Part shown: in pieces, positions 38,343 to 47,781 of the stretch
Layout: every line of letters starts with the position of its first letter
Position numbering within the stretch: the stretch's first letter is position 1
Assembly (NCBI GenBank): GCA_029246385.1
Contig: JAQWNG010000043.1
Coordinates: 62,001-126,000 of the forward strand
Origin: Halioglobus sp.
GTDB lineage: Bacteria; Pseudomonadota; Gammaproteobacteria; Pseudomonadales; Halieaceae
Length of the DNA: 64,000 bases
Reading direction: 5' to 3'
Notes under the pieces: model-generated
Seen by the model: only the letters and a program-made list of their open reading frames with translations
Databases searched by the model: none
Told to the model about the DNA's origin: nothing
Position numbers and translations under genes: made by a program

Positions 38343-39047
38343 CTAACACTGATTTCTTTGCGCAGCTCGCGCAATGTTCTGCGCATCGACAGGCACGTCA
38401 CCCAACAGTACGACATGCCAGCGGTGGGGGCCATGGGCACCATAAATTAATTCCCCCTCAATATCTGCCGTGCTGGAAGGCCCGGCAATGAAGTTTATAC
38501 CGCGGGGCCGCCCAGTTTTTTCCAACGCATGATGAATTCTTTCCCAAGCTTTCTCCATCGTCGGCACTAGATCGTTTTTATCCACCAGAACGATATGGTG
38601 CTCCGGTAGGAAATTGTTTGCAGCTGGGTTGGCCTTGCTTGTCCATGTGACAGCAGCGCCGGTTTCGACCACGCCTAGCCGAGCAAAGCTCAGAGCGACA
38701 GGTTCGCCTGCTTCTAGGCTTCCAAAACGAGGTAGTACTCCAGCATCTCTCCAAGGCATGGCCGCCAAGCGAGGGTCATTGCCGGTCACCAAACGGTAAT
38801 TGTGAAAATGTGGATATAAATAGTGTGCTATCGCTTGGACCGCCTCCGCTCGATTATTCACGCAAGCCACGCTACCCTGATTTTTCAGCACATTGAGGAT
38901 AAAGGCCTGACAAATCTCTGTCGCCGGCGGCGCAGGGGCGGACGCACTACCCAAAGACAGTCGCTCGCGCTGAATGTTTTCTTCACTTTCGCCACGACCC
39001 GCTTCGCGCAGATGGGCGAAAATCTCTGACCGGGCGCTACCGCTCAT
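38343..39047 (-). CDS. lutC: Lactate utilisation protein C (LUD domain)
   Basis: This 234-residue protein is a LUD-domain protein of the LutC/YkgG type (VVETGAAVTWTS, FIAGPSSTADIEGELIYGAHGP). Together with LutA and LutB it forms the iron-sulfur L-lactate dehydrogenase complex that oxidises L-lactate to pyruvate. Its start codon overlaps the end of lutB by eleven bases, showing translational coupling. It is the last gene of the operon lutA-lutB-lutC. The N-terminal 45 residues are variable. Confidence 0.92.
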   Translation of the reverse strand: MSGSARSEIFAHLREAGRGESEENIQRERLSLGSASAPAPPATEICQAFILNVLKNQGSVACVNNRAEAVQAIAHYLYPHFHNYRLVTGNDPRLAAMPWRDAGVLPRFGSLEAGEPVALSFARLGVVETGAAVTWTSKANPAANNFLPEHHIVLVDKNDLVPTMEKAWERIHHALEKTGRPRGINFIAGPSSTADIEGELIYGAHGPHRWHVVLLGDVPVDAQNIARAAQRNQC

Positions 39048-40461
39048 TACTCTGCTTCATCTTGGCCTTGTATAGCTGTGTAAAGGTGCGTTCTTGAGGC
39101 ACTGGAAAGTCGCGCTGACTAGTCCATCCGCTGGCGAAAGGCAGTTTTGAAAAGCCGCCTCGCTTTCGACCTAATTGATACAATATGCGAATACTTATAG
39201 CGGCCAGTGTCTGATATATTGACGGGTGCCTCGCTAGCCAACTATGCAGTTTTAGGCCGTATCGCCAGCGCGGCGCAGAGAGTTTCTTTATGCCCTCCTC
39301 ATGTCTCAGGTCGCGTAACAAATCCGGCAAGGGAATCTCCGCCGGACATACCGCAGCGCAGCGACCGCAGCTGGTGCATGCATTAGGAAGCAAATGGCTG
39401 TGTTCCAGAGAGGTCAAGAGAGGCGTCAGCACAGAGCCTATGGGACCGGAATGAACGGAACCATAGGCTTGTCCTCCAACACTGTTATAGATGGGGCAGT
39501 GATTGAGGCAGGCACCACAGCGCATACATTCGAGTATTTCACGGTAGTCGCTGGACAGAATATTACTGCGTTTGTTGTCGAGTAATACGAAATGTGTTTC
39601 TAGCGGTCCGTCGATTTCACCTTCGCGACGGGGGCCTGAGTAGAAGCTGGTGTAGCAGCTTTGGAGCTGACCTGTCGCTGAGCGAGCTAGCAGCCGCGAC
39701 ATTGCGGTGGCATCCTCGGCCAGCGGCAGTACTCGGTCGATGGTCGTACAAATAATCAATACTCTGGGCAGATTGGCGCAAAGGTCGCCGTTACCCTCGT
39801 TGGTGACCAACATGGAATACCCATTCTCGGCAATCAGTGCATTGGCGCCGATGATCCCCACTTCGGCTTGCAAAAAATGTTCCCGCAACACATCACGTGC
39901 CTCGACAACAAGGTCTGAAGTCTCCCGCAGCTCTCTGGCGCCCAGATCATGCTTTTGCTGGAATAGTTCGCGAATTTCGTTGGCCGATTTATGCAGCGCT
40001 GGACTGACAATATGGCTTGAAGTTTCCCCTGCCTGCTGAATAATATATTCGCCCAGATCGGTTTCCATGACGCTCAAGCCAGCGCTTTGCAAAAAACTAT
40101 TTAGACCGGTCTCCTCTGTGACAATTGATTTTCCCTTGGCGACACGCCGTGCGTCGTGTTGCTGGCAGATATCTAGGACGAGGCTGTTTAGGTCCTCGCT
40201 GTTACGCGCAAAGTGGACCTGACTGCCGTTGTGTACGGCTTCCTTTTCAAACTGGCTGAGGTAATAGTCTAAATTATCCAGGCTGTGCTGTCGGATTTTC
40301 TTTATGTGGTGCTTGAGGCCGTCAAACTCTTCGAAGCGTTCAACTGCAGCGGCACGTATCTGCGATGCGAGCGAAGTGATCCTATCGCGGCGCTGCGCTT
40401 GTTCGCCGTTTTTTAGTGCCTTACTGGCATTGTCAAGAAAGGCCTCACTATGTTGCTCCAT
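39037..40461 (-). CDS. lutB: Lactate utilisation iron-sulfur protein B
   Basis: This 474-residue protein combines an N-terminal LUD domain (about residues 60-290, with GIIGANALIAENGYSMLVTNEGNGDL) and a C-terminal ferredoxin-like part with two 4Fe-4S cysteine clusters, CMRCGACLNHCPIY and CTSCGRCAAVCPAEIP. This is the LutB/YkgF architecture. It is the catalytic and electron-transfer core of the L-lactate oxidising complex at the cytoplasmic face of the membrane. The gene starts three bases downstream of the end of lutA. Confidence 0.95.
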   Translation of the reverse strand: MEQHSEAFLDNASKALKNGEQAQRRDRITSLASQIRAAAVERFEEFDGLKHHIKKIRQHSLDNLDYYLSQFEKEAVHNGSQVHFARNSEDLNSLVLDICQQHDARRVAKGKSIVTEETGLNSFLQSAGLSVMETDLGEYIIQQAGETSSHIVSPALHKSANEIRELFQQKHDLGARELRETSDLVVEARDVLREHFLQAEVGIIGANALIAENGYSMLVTNEGNGDLCANLPRVLIICTTIDRVLPLAEDATAMSRLLARSATGQLQSCYTSFYSGPRREGEIDGPLETHFVLLDNKRSNILSSDYREILECMRCGACLNHCPIYNSVGGQAYGSVHSGPIGSVLTPLLTSLEHSHLLPNACTSCGRCAAVCPAEIPLPDLLRDLRHEEGIKKLSAPRWRYGLKLHSWLARHPSIYQTLAAISIRILYQLGRKRGGFSKLPFASGWTSQRDFPVPQERTFTQLYKAKMKQSNER

Positions 40462-40464
40462 AGG

Positions 40465-41256
40465 TTACCTTCCCTCTCCGATAGGGGGTGTATCCATATC
40501 GCCGCTTAGTAATTCTGCTATATGGCGCACCTCAATCTTTTGGCCCCGGCGTTGCGCCCGGCCTGCGATATTGAGCAGGCAGCCTAGATCACCGCCGGTA
40601 ACAATTTTAGCCCCGGTAGCGAGTACGTGATCGAGTTTATCGTTGACCATTTTCCCTGATATTTCTGGCATCTTTGCGCAAAATGTACCGCCAAAACCGC
40701 AACAGACTTCGCTCTGCTTAAGCTCATTGACTTCAACGTCACACAGTTCCCGCAGGAGTTGCCGCGGTTGCTCCTTGATGCGCATTTCGCGCAGTCCGGC
40801 ACAGCTGTCGTGATAGGTGACGGAGAGGGCACTTGGCGGCGTATTGAGCTGCGGCTGTATGCAGACGATGTCTTTTAGGAAAGCGGTTAACTCAAAAGTT
40901 TTGGCGGCTAGTTTGAGTGCACGATCGCGCCACTCGCCTTGCAATAGTTTGGGGTAGTGGTGGCATAGCATGCCGGCGCAGGAACCGGATGGCACCACAA
41001 CGTAGTCAGCCGTTTCTAACAGAGCGATGACTTGCTGGGCAAGAGGCACTGTAGCCTCGTAATCGCCGCTGTTATATGCCGGTTGGCCACAACAGGTTTG
41101 CCGCAGGGGTACAGTAACTTCACAGCCCGCTTGTTCCAGCAATTTGATGCTGGCAAAGGCGACCGATGGCCGAAATAGGTCTGCTAGACAGGTGACAAAG
41201 AGTGCAACCCGCATGCGCTTTGGGGGATGCGACTGATCGTGATGCTGCTCATTCAT
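40465..41256 (-). CDS. lutA: Lactate utilisation iron-sulfur protein A
   Basis: This 263-residue protein has two cysteine-rich CCG domains like those of heterodisulfide reductase and glycolate oxidase GlpC/GlcF: RQTCCGQPAYNSGD and SEVCCGFGGTFC. LutA/YkgE forms the lactate oxidation complex with LutB and LutC. It is the first gene of the operon. The region upstream contains a large inverted repeat that is a good candidate for the operator of a lactate-responsive regulator, although no LldR or LutR gene is nearby. Confidence 0.93.
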   Translation of the reverse strand: MNEQHHDQSHPPKRMRVALFVTCLADLFRPSVAFASIKLLEQAGCEVTVPLRQTCCGQPAYNSGDYEATVPLAQQVIALLETADYVVVPSGSCAGMLCHHYPKLLQGEWRDRALKLAAKTFELTAFLKDIVCIQPQLNTPPSALSVTYHDSCAGLREMRIKEQPRQLLRELCDVEVNELKQSEVCCGFGGTFCAKMPEISGKMVNDKLDHVLATGAKIVTGGDLGCLLNIAGRAQRRGQKIEVRHIAELLSGDMDTPPIGEGR

Positions 41257-41644
41257 GCCGGTCGCATTCCTTCCTAGTTGCTAATAGTGAGGAGCGGTCG
41301 TGGCAGCTCCGAGTACGGTAGTATATCGAATTGCATGATCCGATGTCGCCCCGCATCGCATCATGTGATTCATGCTCTCTAAGATTTCTCACGAACAGAG
41401 TGCTGAGATCGCTACGATAGCAGCCATCATCACCGCTATACCGCCCTGGGCCCGGCAGATGACGAGCTTGCAGCAGTCTGTTAGCTACAGTACTGAGGTC
41501 AACGTTTGCCCGCGCCGCATTATCGACGTGGTCTACTGTTTAACTGATGTGTGGGCAAAAAAATGGACGAGGATTTGCAATTTTTCACTAACGCCACAAG
41601 GTTTTAAGGGCTTGCAGTGCTGTATGCGGTTCCTATCTCAAGGC
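41257..41644. promoter_or_regulatory. lut operon upstream region with a large inverted repeat
   Basis: This 388-base interval holds no convincing gene. At about 41334-41365, CATGATCCGATG and CATCGCATCATG form a 12-base-pair inverted repeat with one central mismatch and an eight-base spacer. It stands about 80 bases upstream of the lutA start on the minus strand, where an operator or upstream activation site would lie. It could also be the terminator of the reductase gene region, but that gene is transcribed from further upstream towards this region, so both roles are possible. Confidence 0.45.
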
Positions 41645-42880
41645 CTAAACGGTTACCGAATCGACAGCCTTAAAGGTCAGCCCTGCGCTTGCGGTTAGGC
41701 GGCTGAGGTATTTTCCGGCTAAAGCTGACGCCGGCGTCCAGAACCCTCCGCCAACCGGCAATTCATCTTTTGCCAAGCATACGGCAGCCTCGCCAAGCAT
41801 TCTAGCGGTCGAGCCATACCCCGGATCCAAGTCACCACTGACGCTGACGACAGTGTCTTGTCGGCGGTCTTGAGTGTTAATGCCACGAAAAAACACTTCA
41901 TAATAGCCGGCTTCTCGCTGGTCACGGGTTGGTCCTTCACCGGGTTTGGGTAAAAAACGCTGAGCCAGTTTCCGCGTAGGGCCTAGGGCTAGCGCAACCA
42001 TGCCTATACCGCCAGCGACGCTGCTGCGGGTGGCTTGGTAACGGGAGGCATTGAGAGTGGCTTCATCATAGCGAAAACTCTCGCCCCAGGGGAAATCCAG
42101 CAGCGCGTTACTGCGACGCACTACTCGGGTGTTAATAGCCGCCATGATAAAGGGCGAGGTCCACTGATTAAAATCCTCGTCAAACTTTACGCCTGTCTGG
42201 TCGGGCCCATCCTGCCCCGCGGAGATGCCCGCAGGGTAAAGGGCATAGGGATTAGCCACTTCACTGCGCACCGCAGGGTCGTTCTGGGCCTCTTCCATCA
42301 TATTTAAGATACTGGCGATGGTGCCCCCACTCGCAGCACCTCGATTGCGGCCCACACGCGCTTTGACCTGTTGTGCATAGATCCCATGGCGTTCGAGCAT
42401 GACCTGTTGCAGATACCAATTGCCCATATCGAAGGGTACTGAATCGAAGCCGCAGGTGTGCACAATGCGAGCTCCGCTTGCCTCTGCAGCCTTCTGATAT
42501 TGAGGGATTACCCGCATCATCCATTGAACCTCGCCCGTTAGATCGCAGCAATCTGTGCCAGCCTCGACGCACGCCGCAACCAGCGTTGTGCCATATTTCG
42601 CGTAGGGTCCAACAGTTGTGCATATCACGCTTGTCCTTTGCACTAGTGCTGCGAGACTGTCGGGGTCGTTGCTATCGGCGATGAGGATAGATAACTGATC
42701 GCATTGTCCATCGGCGAGACAGGACTGCCGCACCGACTCAAGTTTGCTGCGGTTGCGTCCGGCGATGGCCCAGCGTAGTTCACCGTCCACGCCATAGGTC
42801 TCAGCCAGGTACTCCACGACTAATTGGCCTGTAAAGCCGGTTGCTCCCCAGACGATAATATCGAATTCGCGTTTGGACAT
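41645..42880 (-). CDS. Saccharopine dehydrogenase-like NAD(P)-dependent oxidoreductase
   Basis: This 411-residue protein begins with a Rossmann fold whose glycine motif is WGATGFTGQLVVEYL, followed by IAGRNRSKL and CGFDSVPFDMGN. These features match the saccharopine-dehydrogenase-like family that includes mycobacterial trans-acting enoyl reductases and human SCCPDH. The mycobacterial proteins reduce double bonds in lipids, so a lipid substrate is plausible, but lysine metabolism is unlikely. It ends nine bases from nothing coding on its own strand and follows the POT transporter gene closely (9 bases), so these two may be cotranscribed. Confidence 0.88.
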   Translation of the reverse strand: MSKREFDIIVWGATGFTGQLVVEYLAETYGVDGELRWAIAGRNRSKLESVRQSCLADGQCDQLSILIADSNDPDSLAALVQRTSVICTTVGPYAKYGTTLVAACVEAGTDCCDLTGEVQWMMRVIPQYQKAAEASGARIVHTCGFDSVPFDMGNWYLQQVMLERHGIYAQQVKARVGRNRGAASGGTIASILNMMEEAQNDPAVRSEVANPYALYPAGISAGQDGPDQTGVKFDEDFNQWTSPFIMAAINTRVVRRSNALLDFPWGESFRYDEATLNASRYQATRSSVAGGIGMVALALGPTRKLAQRFLPKPGEGPTRDQREAGYYEVFFRGINTQDRRQDTVVSVSGDLDPGYGSTARMLGEAAVCLAKDELPVGGGFWTPASALAGKYLSRLTASAGLTFKAVDSVTV

Positions 42881-42889
42881 TGGAATCTC

Positions 42890-44446
42890 CTAGTGAATGC
42901 CGTGCATCATTTTTTTCAATACTGGCGATAGCAATAATAAAAATGCTGCCATTGCCAGGCCCACATATAATAGATTAGTAAATAGCGCTGTGTAGCTTGC
43001 CAGTGCTGCGCCAATATCGGTCACCGCACCGTTGACTGTTTCAATTGCAGCCAGCTTGGCCAGTTGCACAGCAACAAATTCAGAGTAAGCGGTTGCAAGG
43101 AACCAAGCACCCATCATGACCCCGACCACGCTTGGGACTGAGAGCTTGGTAACTGCCGATAGCCCGACAGGCGAGAGGCATAGCTCACCCGTGGTATGCA
43201 ATAAATAGGCGAGTACCATCCAATATCCGGCCACCATGCCGGCCTCGCTGGGTGTTGCTGCGCCTATGACGAGGGCTCCAAATCCTAGTCCTGCTTGAGC
43301 GATACCCAGGGCAAACTTAACCGGAGTAGTGGGCTCGAGTCCTCGTCGACCTAAAAAGATCCAGAGCCAAGCAAAGAGCGGGGCAAACAAAAAAATAAAG
43401 AAAGCGTTGAGTGAGCCGAACTGGGATGCAGTCATTTTCAGGCCGAGAATATTGCGGTCCAGTACACGGTCGGCGTAGAGAGTCATTGAAGCGGATGCTT
43501 GTTCAAATAACGCCCAGAATACGACGCTAGACATGGTCAGAATCATCAGTGCCAGCATGCGACTCCGCTCAACTGGGTTGCATTTGACCATGATGAACCA
43601 GCCGAGTCCAAGCAGTACCGTCAGTGACAACAAATTTAAGGTGAGTCCCACCGCGCCATGAAATTGCAACATTTTCCATACTGCGATAATGCCCAGCAAA
43701 CTGCTCAAATAGATTGCCCACTCCTTGTTCAGTCCGATCATAGATTTCTGTTTGAGAACAGCTGCATTATGGGGTTCTGCAAGACCGTGCAGGTATTTTT
43801 GTCCGAACAAAAAGGTGGCTAGCCCGATAGCCATTCCAATTCCCGCCACACCGAAGCCGTAGCGCCAGCCAAATGTTTCGCCAAGGTAGCCGCACAGCAA
43901 AGTTGCCGAAAAGGCACCAATGTTGATGCCCATGTAAAAAATGGTAAAGCCTGCGTCACGTCGTGGGTCGTCCTGCGTGTAAAGCTTACCCACAATCGTA
44001 GATATATTTGGCTTGAGAAAGCCTACCCCAATGACGATTAATGCTAGTGACAAATAAAAGACCTGCAGGCTGCCCTCATCGCGAACCACCTGATTCCCAA
44101 CCATTCGAGCCTTCTCCCCCTCCATCGCCATGCCTAAATGGCCTAATACCAGTAGGACCCCGCCGAAGATTACCGCCTTTCGCATACCCAGGTAGCGGTC
44201 TGCAAGCAGACCGCCTATAACAGGCATGGCGTAGACCAGTGCGGCATAACTACCGAGTACTTCGAGTCCGTTGCTATCGCTGAACAGGTGGTATTTTGTC
44301 AAATACAGTAGCAGCAGGAACTTCATGCCGTAGAAAGAAAATCGCTCCCACATCTCAGTGGCAAAACAGACAAATAGCCCTGTAGGATGACCGAAAAAGC
44401 CGTTGTCTTTTGCCGGCAAGGGTGGTGCCGCGTTGGCGTTGGTCAT
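42890..44446 (-). CDS. Proton-dependent oligopeptide transporter (POT/PTR2 family)
   Basis: This 518-residue inner-membrane symporter takes up di- and tripeptides with protons. About 14 helices are visible, with family signatures FATEMWERFSFYGMK (ExxER-type segment), GGLLADRYLGMRKAV and FYMGINIGAFSATLL. The frame extends to 44521, but the ATG at 44446 precedes a normal POT N-terminus, while the extra 25 residues are not conserved. It is divergent from a four-gene peptide-type ABC importer, so the locus appears dedicated to peptide uptake. Confidence 0.93.
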   Translation of the reverse strand: MTNANAAPPLPAKDNGFFGHPTGLFVCFATEMWERFSFYGMKFLLLLYLTKYHLFSDSNGLEVLGSYAALVYAMPVIGGLLADRYLGMRKAVIFGGVLLVLGHLGMAMEGEKARMVGNQVVRDEGSLQVFYLSLALIVIGVGFLKPNISTIVGKLYTQDDPRRDAGFTIFYMGINIGAFSATLLCGYLGETFGWRYGFGVAGIGMAIGLATFLFGQKYLHGLAEPHNAAVLKQKSMIGLNKEWAIYLSSLLGIIAVWKMLQFHGAVGLTLNLLSLTVLLGLGWFIMVKCNPVERSRMLALMILTMSSVVFWALFEQASASMTLYADRVLDRNILGLKMTASQFGSLNAFFIFLFAPLFAWLWIFLGRRGLEPTTPVKFALGIAQAGLGFGALVIGAATPSEAGMVAGYWMVLAYLLHTTGELCLSPVGLSAVTKLSVPSVVGVMMGAWFLATAYSEFVAVQLAKLAAIETVNGAVTDIGAALASYTALFTNLLYVGLAMAAFLLLLSPVLKKMMHGIH

Positions 44447-44478
44447 TATTGTTCTATTTCCGATGAGGTTGAGGCTTG

Positions 44479-44493
44479 ATAGACGTGGTCTAT
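44479..44493. promoter_or_regulatory. Inverted repeat in the divergent POT/ABC importer control region
   Basis: ATAGAC-gtg-GTCTAT is a perfect six-base inverted repeat with a three-base spacer, between the divergent POT transporter and ABC importer genes. Its size and place suit the operator of a dimeric regulator controlling both directions. No regulator gene is adjacent. Confidence 0.4.
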
Positions 44494-44596
44494 TATAGGC
44501 ACTAGTGGGTGCGTATCGCATCTTTTTTACGGGTGCGAATTTTGTAGCGACAGGTTATGCTTATTCGTGTGTAAAATGCCACTGTCTCTGTAGCCA

Positions 44597-46798
44597 ATGA
44601 AAGTCGATCAAATTGTCCTTAATGCCATCCTCCAGCGCTACTTCGCTTGGTGTTTGCCGATTGCTGTAGCGATGTTTCTGACATCCTGCAGTGAGCGACC
44701 GTGGAATGATCCGCAGTTGCCGTCTCCGGACGGCCTAGCCACTTACCAGTCGATGATTATGTCCACGCCACCGAAGCACCTAGACCCAGCGATTTCGTAC
44801 GCCTCCGACGAGTCATTGTTTACGATGCAGATTTATGAGCCGCCGCTTACATACCACTTTCTCAAACGTCCCTACGAGCTAATTCCTGGCGCACTGGTTT
44901 CGTTACCAAAAGTGGCCTATCTTGATTCGTCAGGGAGGGTCGTGGAAGAGGATGATGACGCAGTAGCTTTTACTCGGTATACCCTGCGTTTGCGAGACGA
45001 TCTGCACTATCAGCCGCATCCCGCTTTTGCGCTCGACGCATCAGGACAACCAGAATATCTGTTTGAGACCGCTGCGGCCGGTAGGCGCTACCGCCAAATT
45101 CCGGATTTCCCGCGCATGGGTGATCGTCCGGTGCATGCCAATGACTATGTTTATGCAATCAAGCGGTTAGCCGACCCAGTCATCGGATCTCCAATGCTGG
45201 GTTTGATGTCCCAGTATATTGTGGGTATGAAAGAATTTTCGAAGGAAGTCGCTGCGCTGCCGCGTGATCCGTGGCTCAACCTAGACAATTATACTATGGA
45301 AGGCCTCGAGGTGGTCGATGAACGTACCTTGACCATTACGATTATCGGCCGCTATCCGCAGTTTTTATTCTGGTTAGCGATGCCGTTCTTTTCGCCTGTT
45401 GGGCCGGAAGTCGATCGTTTTTATCATAATCCGGGTTTCATTGATCGCAATCTTACTTTGGATTGGTGGCCGGTCGGTTCAGGACCATTTCTTATGGCAA
45501 GGAATGATCCCAACAGCGAGATTATACTAGAGCGCAATCCGAACTACCGAGACGACTTTTTCCCATCAGAGGGCGAGCCTGGGGACCTAGAAGCAGGTTT
45601 CCTAGCGGATGCTGGCAAACGTATCCCTTTTTTGGACCGTGCTGTTTATCGACTTGAAAAAGAGTCGCTCTCTCAGTGGACTAAGTTTCTGCAAGGCTAC
45701 TATGATCGCTCAGGAGAGGTTCACAGCCAGCCCGCGGGTTTGTTCGACCACGCCTTTCAGATCGGTGCAAATGGGGTGGAACTCGCGCCTGAATTAAAAG
45801 AGCATAACATCACGATGTCGCCGGATGTGCAGCCGGCCGTTTACTACTATGGCTTTAACATGCGTGATCCTGTTGTCGGCGGTTACAGCGAAAAAAAACG
45901 CAAGCTACGACGCGCTTTACAGATTGCCTTTCGAACGGAGGATTATCTCAATATTTTTTACATGGGAAATGGGATCGTGGCTGAAAATCCTATTCCTCCG
46001 GGAATTCCAGGTCATTTAGAGGGAGAGCCCGGTATGAACCCCTATGTATACGATTGGGTAGACGGCGCGGCACAGCGTAAACCCGTGGAATATGCTCGGC
46101 AGTTGCTGGCAGAGGCAGGGTACCCCAATGGCCGTGATGAGGTTACAGGTAAACCCCTAAAGATTTTTCTCGATGTTCAGAGCCAGGCAATCAGCAATAC
46201 GCTGATGACTTGGATGGTCCGTGCGTTTTCACAAATTGGTGTGCAGGTGGAATTTCGTCCCGCCGATTTCAATCGAACTCGGGAGAAAATGCTGACCGGT
46301 AATACACAAATATTTTCATTCGGTTGGTTAGCTGATTATCCGGATCCAGAAAACTTTTTGTTTCTGCTTTACGGGCCAGAAGGGCCGCTAGAATGCGACT
46401 GCGATGGCGTCAACAATGGCAATTATGCAAACGAAGAATACGATAGCTTATTCCGCCAGATGCGTATTTTGCCGCAGGGACCCGAGCGCGATGAACTCGT
46501 TGCTCGAATGGTCGAATTGCTCCGGTATGATGCAGTATGGTTGTTTGCCTATTACCCGACCGAAATTTTTTTAAATAACAGTTGGGTGCATAACAATAAG
46601 CGCCATGGTATTTCTCGAGCCACATTGAAATACGTTCGAGTAGAGCCGGAAGAGCGACTCAAAATGCAAAACCGTTGGAATGAGCCGATTACGCGACCGC
46701 TGTATGCGGTGGCTCTCATTTTAGTTGCGCTGGCGTTACCTGGGGTGCTTGCCTATCGGCGTCGCCAGAAAGCGACCGCACGCTGCTTACAGGAATAG
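44597..46798 (+). CDS. Oligopeptide-type ABC transporter substrate-binding lipoprotein with C-terminal membrane helix
   Basis: This 733-residue protein is a family 5 solute-binding protein (peptide/nickel type), longer than most relatives. A signal peptide ends in the lipobox FLTSC (Cys31). The binding fold follows: PPKHLDPAISYASDESLF, VHANDYVYAIKRLADP, the GSGPFLMARNDPNSEIILERNPNY stretch (split: GSGPFLMAR and ILERNPNYR), and the DYPDPENFLFLLYG region near the end. A hydrophobic helix followed by RRRQK (about residues 700-725) closes the protein. So it may be held at the inner membrane by both ends. It starts the operon with two permeases and an ATPase. Confidence 0.92.
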   Translation: MKVDQIVLNAILQRYFAWCLPIAVAMFLTSCSERPWNDPQLPSPDGLATYQSMIMSTPPKHLDPAISYASDESLFTMQIYEPPLTYHFLKRPYELIPGALVSLPKVAYLDSSGRVVEEDDDAVAFTRYTLRLRDDLHYQPHPAFALDASGQPEYLFETAAAGRRYRQIPDFPRMGDRPVHANDYVYAIKRLADPVIGSPMLGLMSQYIVGMKEFSKEVAALPRDPWLNLDNYTMEGLEVVDERTLTITIIGRYPQFLFWLAMPFFSPVGPEVDRFYHNPGFIDRNLTLDWWPVGSGPFLMARNDPNSEIILERNPNYRDDFFPSEGEPGDLEAGFLADAGKRIPFLDRAVYRLEKESLSQWTKFLQGYYDRSGEVHSQPAGLFDHAFQIGANGVELAPELKEHNITMSPDVQPAVYYYGFNMRDPVVGGYSEKKRKLRRALQIAFRTEDYLNIFYMGNGIVAENPIPPGIPGHLEGEPGMNPYVYDWVDGAAQRKPVEYARQLLAEAGYPNGRDEVTGKPLKIFLDVQSQAISNTLMTWMVRAFSQIGVQVEFRPADFNRTREKMLTGNTQIFSFGWLADYPDPENFLFLLYGPEGPLECDCDGVNNGNYANEEYDSLFRQMRILPQGPERDELVARMVELLRYDAVWLFAYYPTEIFLNNSWVHNNKRHGISRATLKYVRVEPEERLKMQNRWNEPITRPLYAVALILVALALPGVLAYRRRQKATARCLQE

Positions 46799-46800
46799 TT

Positions 46801-47778
46801 ATGCTAATCTATATTATTCGACGACTTTTTTACGCTATTCCTATTTTGCTTGGGGTCAACCTGCTGACGTTTACGTTGTTCTTTGTGGTGAATTCGCCTG
46901 ATGATATGGCGGTCTCCCAGCTTGGAGCAAAGTACGTAACTCCCGAAGCAATTCATTCATGGAAGGAAAAAAATGGCTATGACAGGCCGCTGTTTTATAA
47001 TCCAGACGCTGCGGGCAGTGATGCTCTGACGGAAACAATTTTCTTTTCCAAGTCATTACGATTGTTTGCGTTTGATTTTGGCCGCTCTGAGAGCGGGCGA
47101 GATATCACCACTGATATATCTACTCGCATGTGGCCCAGCTTGGCCGTAGCGGTGCCGAGCTTTGTAGTGGGTATCTGGGTGAATATTTGTGTGGCGCTAC
47201 TAGTGGTGATGTTCCATGCCACTCGGTTGGATCGCTGGATCGTGTTTGTCTTCGTGGCGATGATGTCAATTTCTTATTTGTTTTATATTATCGGCGGACA
47301 ATATCTTGTGGCCAAAACATGGCGGCTTGTGCCTATTTCGGGATTTCATGCCCAAGGACAGTTCTGGAAATTTTTAATCTTGCCAGTGCTCGTGGGTGTG
47401 GTGGCGGGTATTGGGGCCGGAGCACGCTGGTATCGAACGCTATTTTTGGAGGAAGCCAACCAAGATTACGTGCGCACTGCGAGGGCGAAGGGCGCCAGTG
47501 AGATTCGTATCCTTTTTAGGCACATACTGCCGAACGCACTGATTCCCATCCTGACTGGCATAGTAGTACTGATACCATCGCTGTTTATGGGAGGGCTGCT
47601 AATCGAGTCGTTTTTCGGTATCCCAGGCCTAGGCAGCTATATGCTTGATGCTATCAAGTCTCAGGATTTTGCCATCGTTCGCAGTATGGTGTTTATTGGC
47701 TCAATTCTTTATATTATCGGGCTTATCCTGACGGACATCTCCTATACTTGGGCTGATCCTAGATTGCGTCTGGATTAG
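46801..47778 (+). CDS. Peptide-type ABC transporter permease (DppB/YejB-like)
   Basis: This 325-residue inner-membrane protein has six helices and the coupling motif EAA with its typical arrangement DYVRTARAKGASEIRILFRHILPNA, cited here in part as RAKGASEIRILFRHILPN. The N-terminus (IRRLFYAIPILLGVNLLTFTLFF) is typical of the first permease in oligopeptide importers. A larger periplasmic insert follows the first helix. It starts two bases after the stop of the binding protein and is followed after three bases by the second permease, which shows a single operon. Confidence 0.93.
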   Translation: MLIYIIRRLFYAIPILLGVNLLTFTLFFVVNSPDDMAVSQLGAKYVTPEAIHSWKEKNGYDRPLFYNPDAAGSDALTETIFFSKSLRLFAFDFGRSESGRDITTDISTRMWPSLAVAVPSFVVGIWVNICVALLVVMFHATRLDRWIVFVFVAMMSISYLFYIIGGQYLVAKTWRLVPISGFHAQGQFWKFLILPVLVGVVAGIGAGARWYRTLFLEEANQDYVRTARAKGASEIRILFRHILPNALIPILTGIVVLIPSLFMGGLLIESFFGIPGLGSYMLDAIKSQDFAIVRSMVFIGSILYIIGLILTDISYTWADPRLRLD

Positions 47779-47781
47779 CGT

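Noticed and set aside
41372-41698. A 108-codon plus-strand frame in the lut upstream region
   Set aside because: It runs into the end of the reductase gene on the other strand, has no ribosome binding site and no recognisable protein features, and its cysteine-rich composition looks random.
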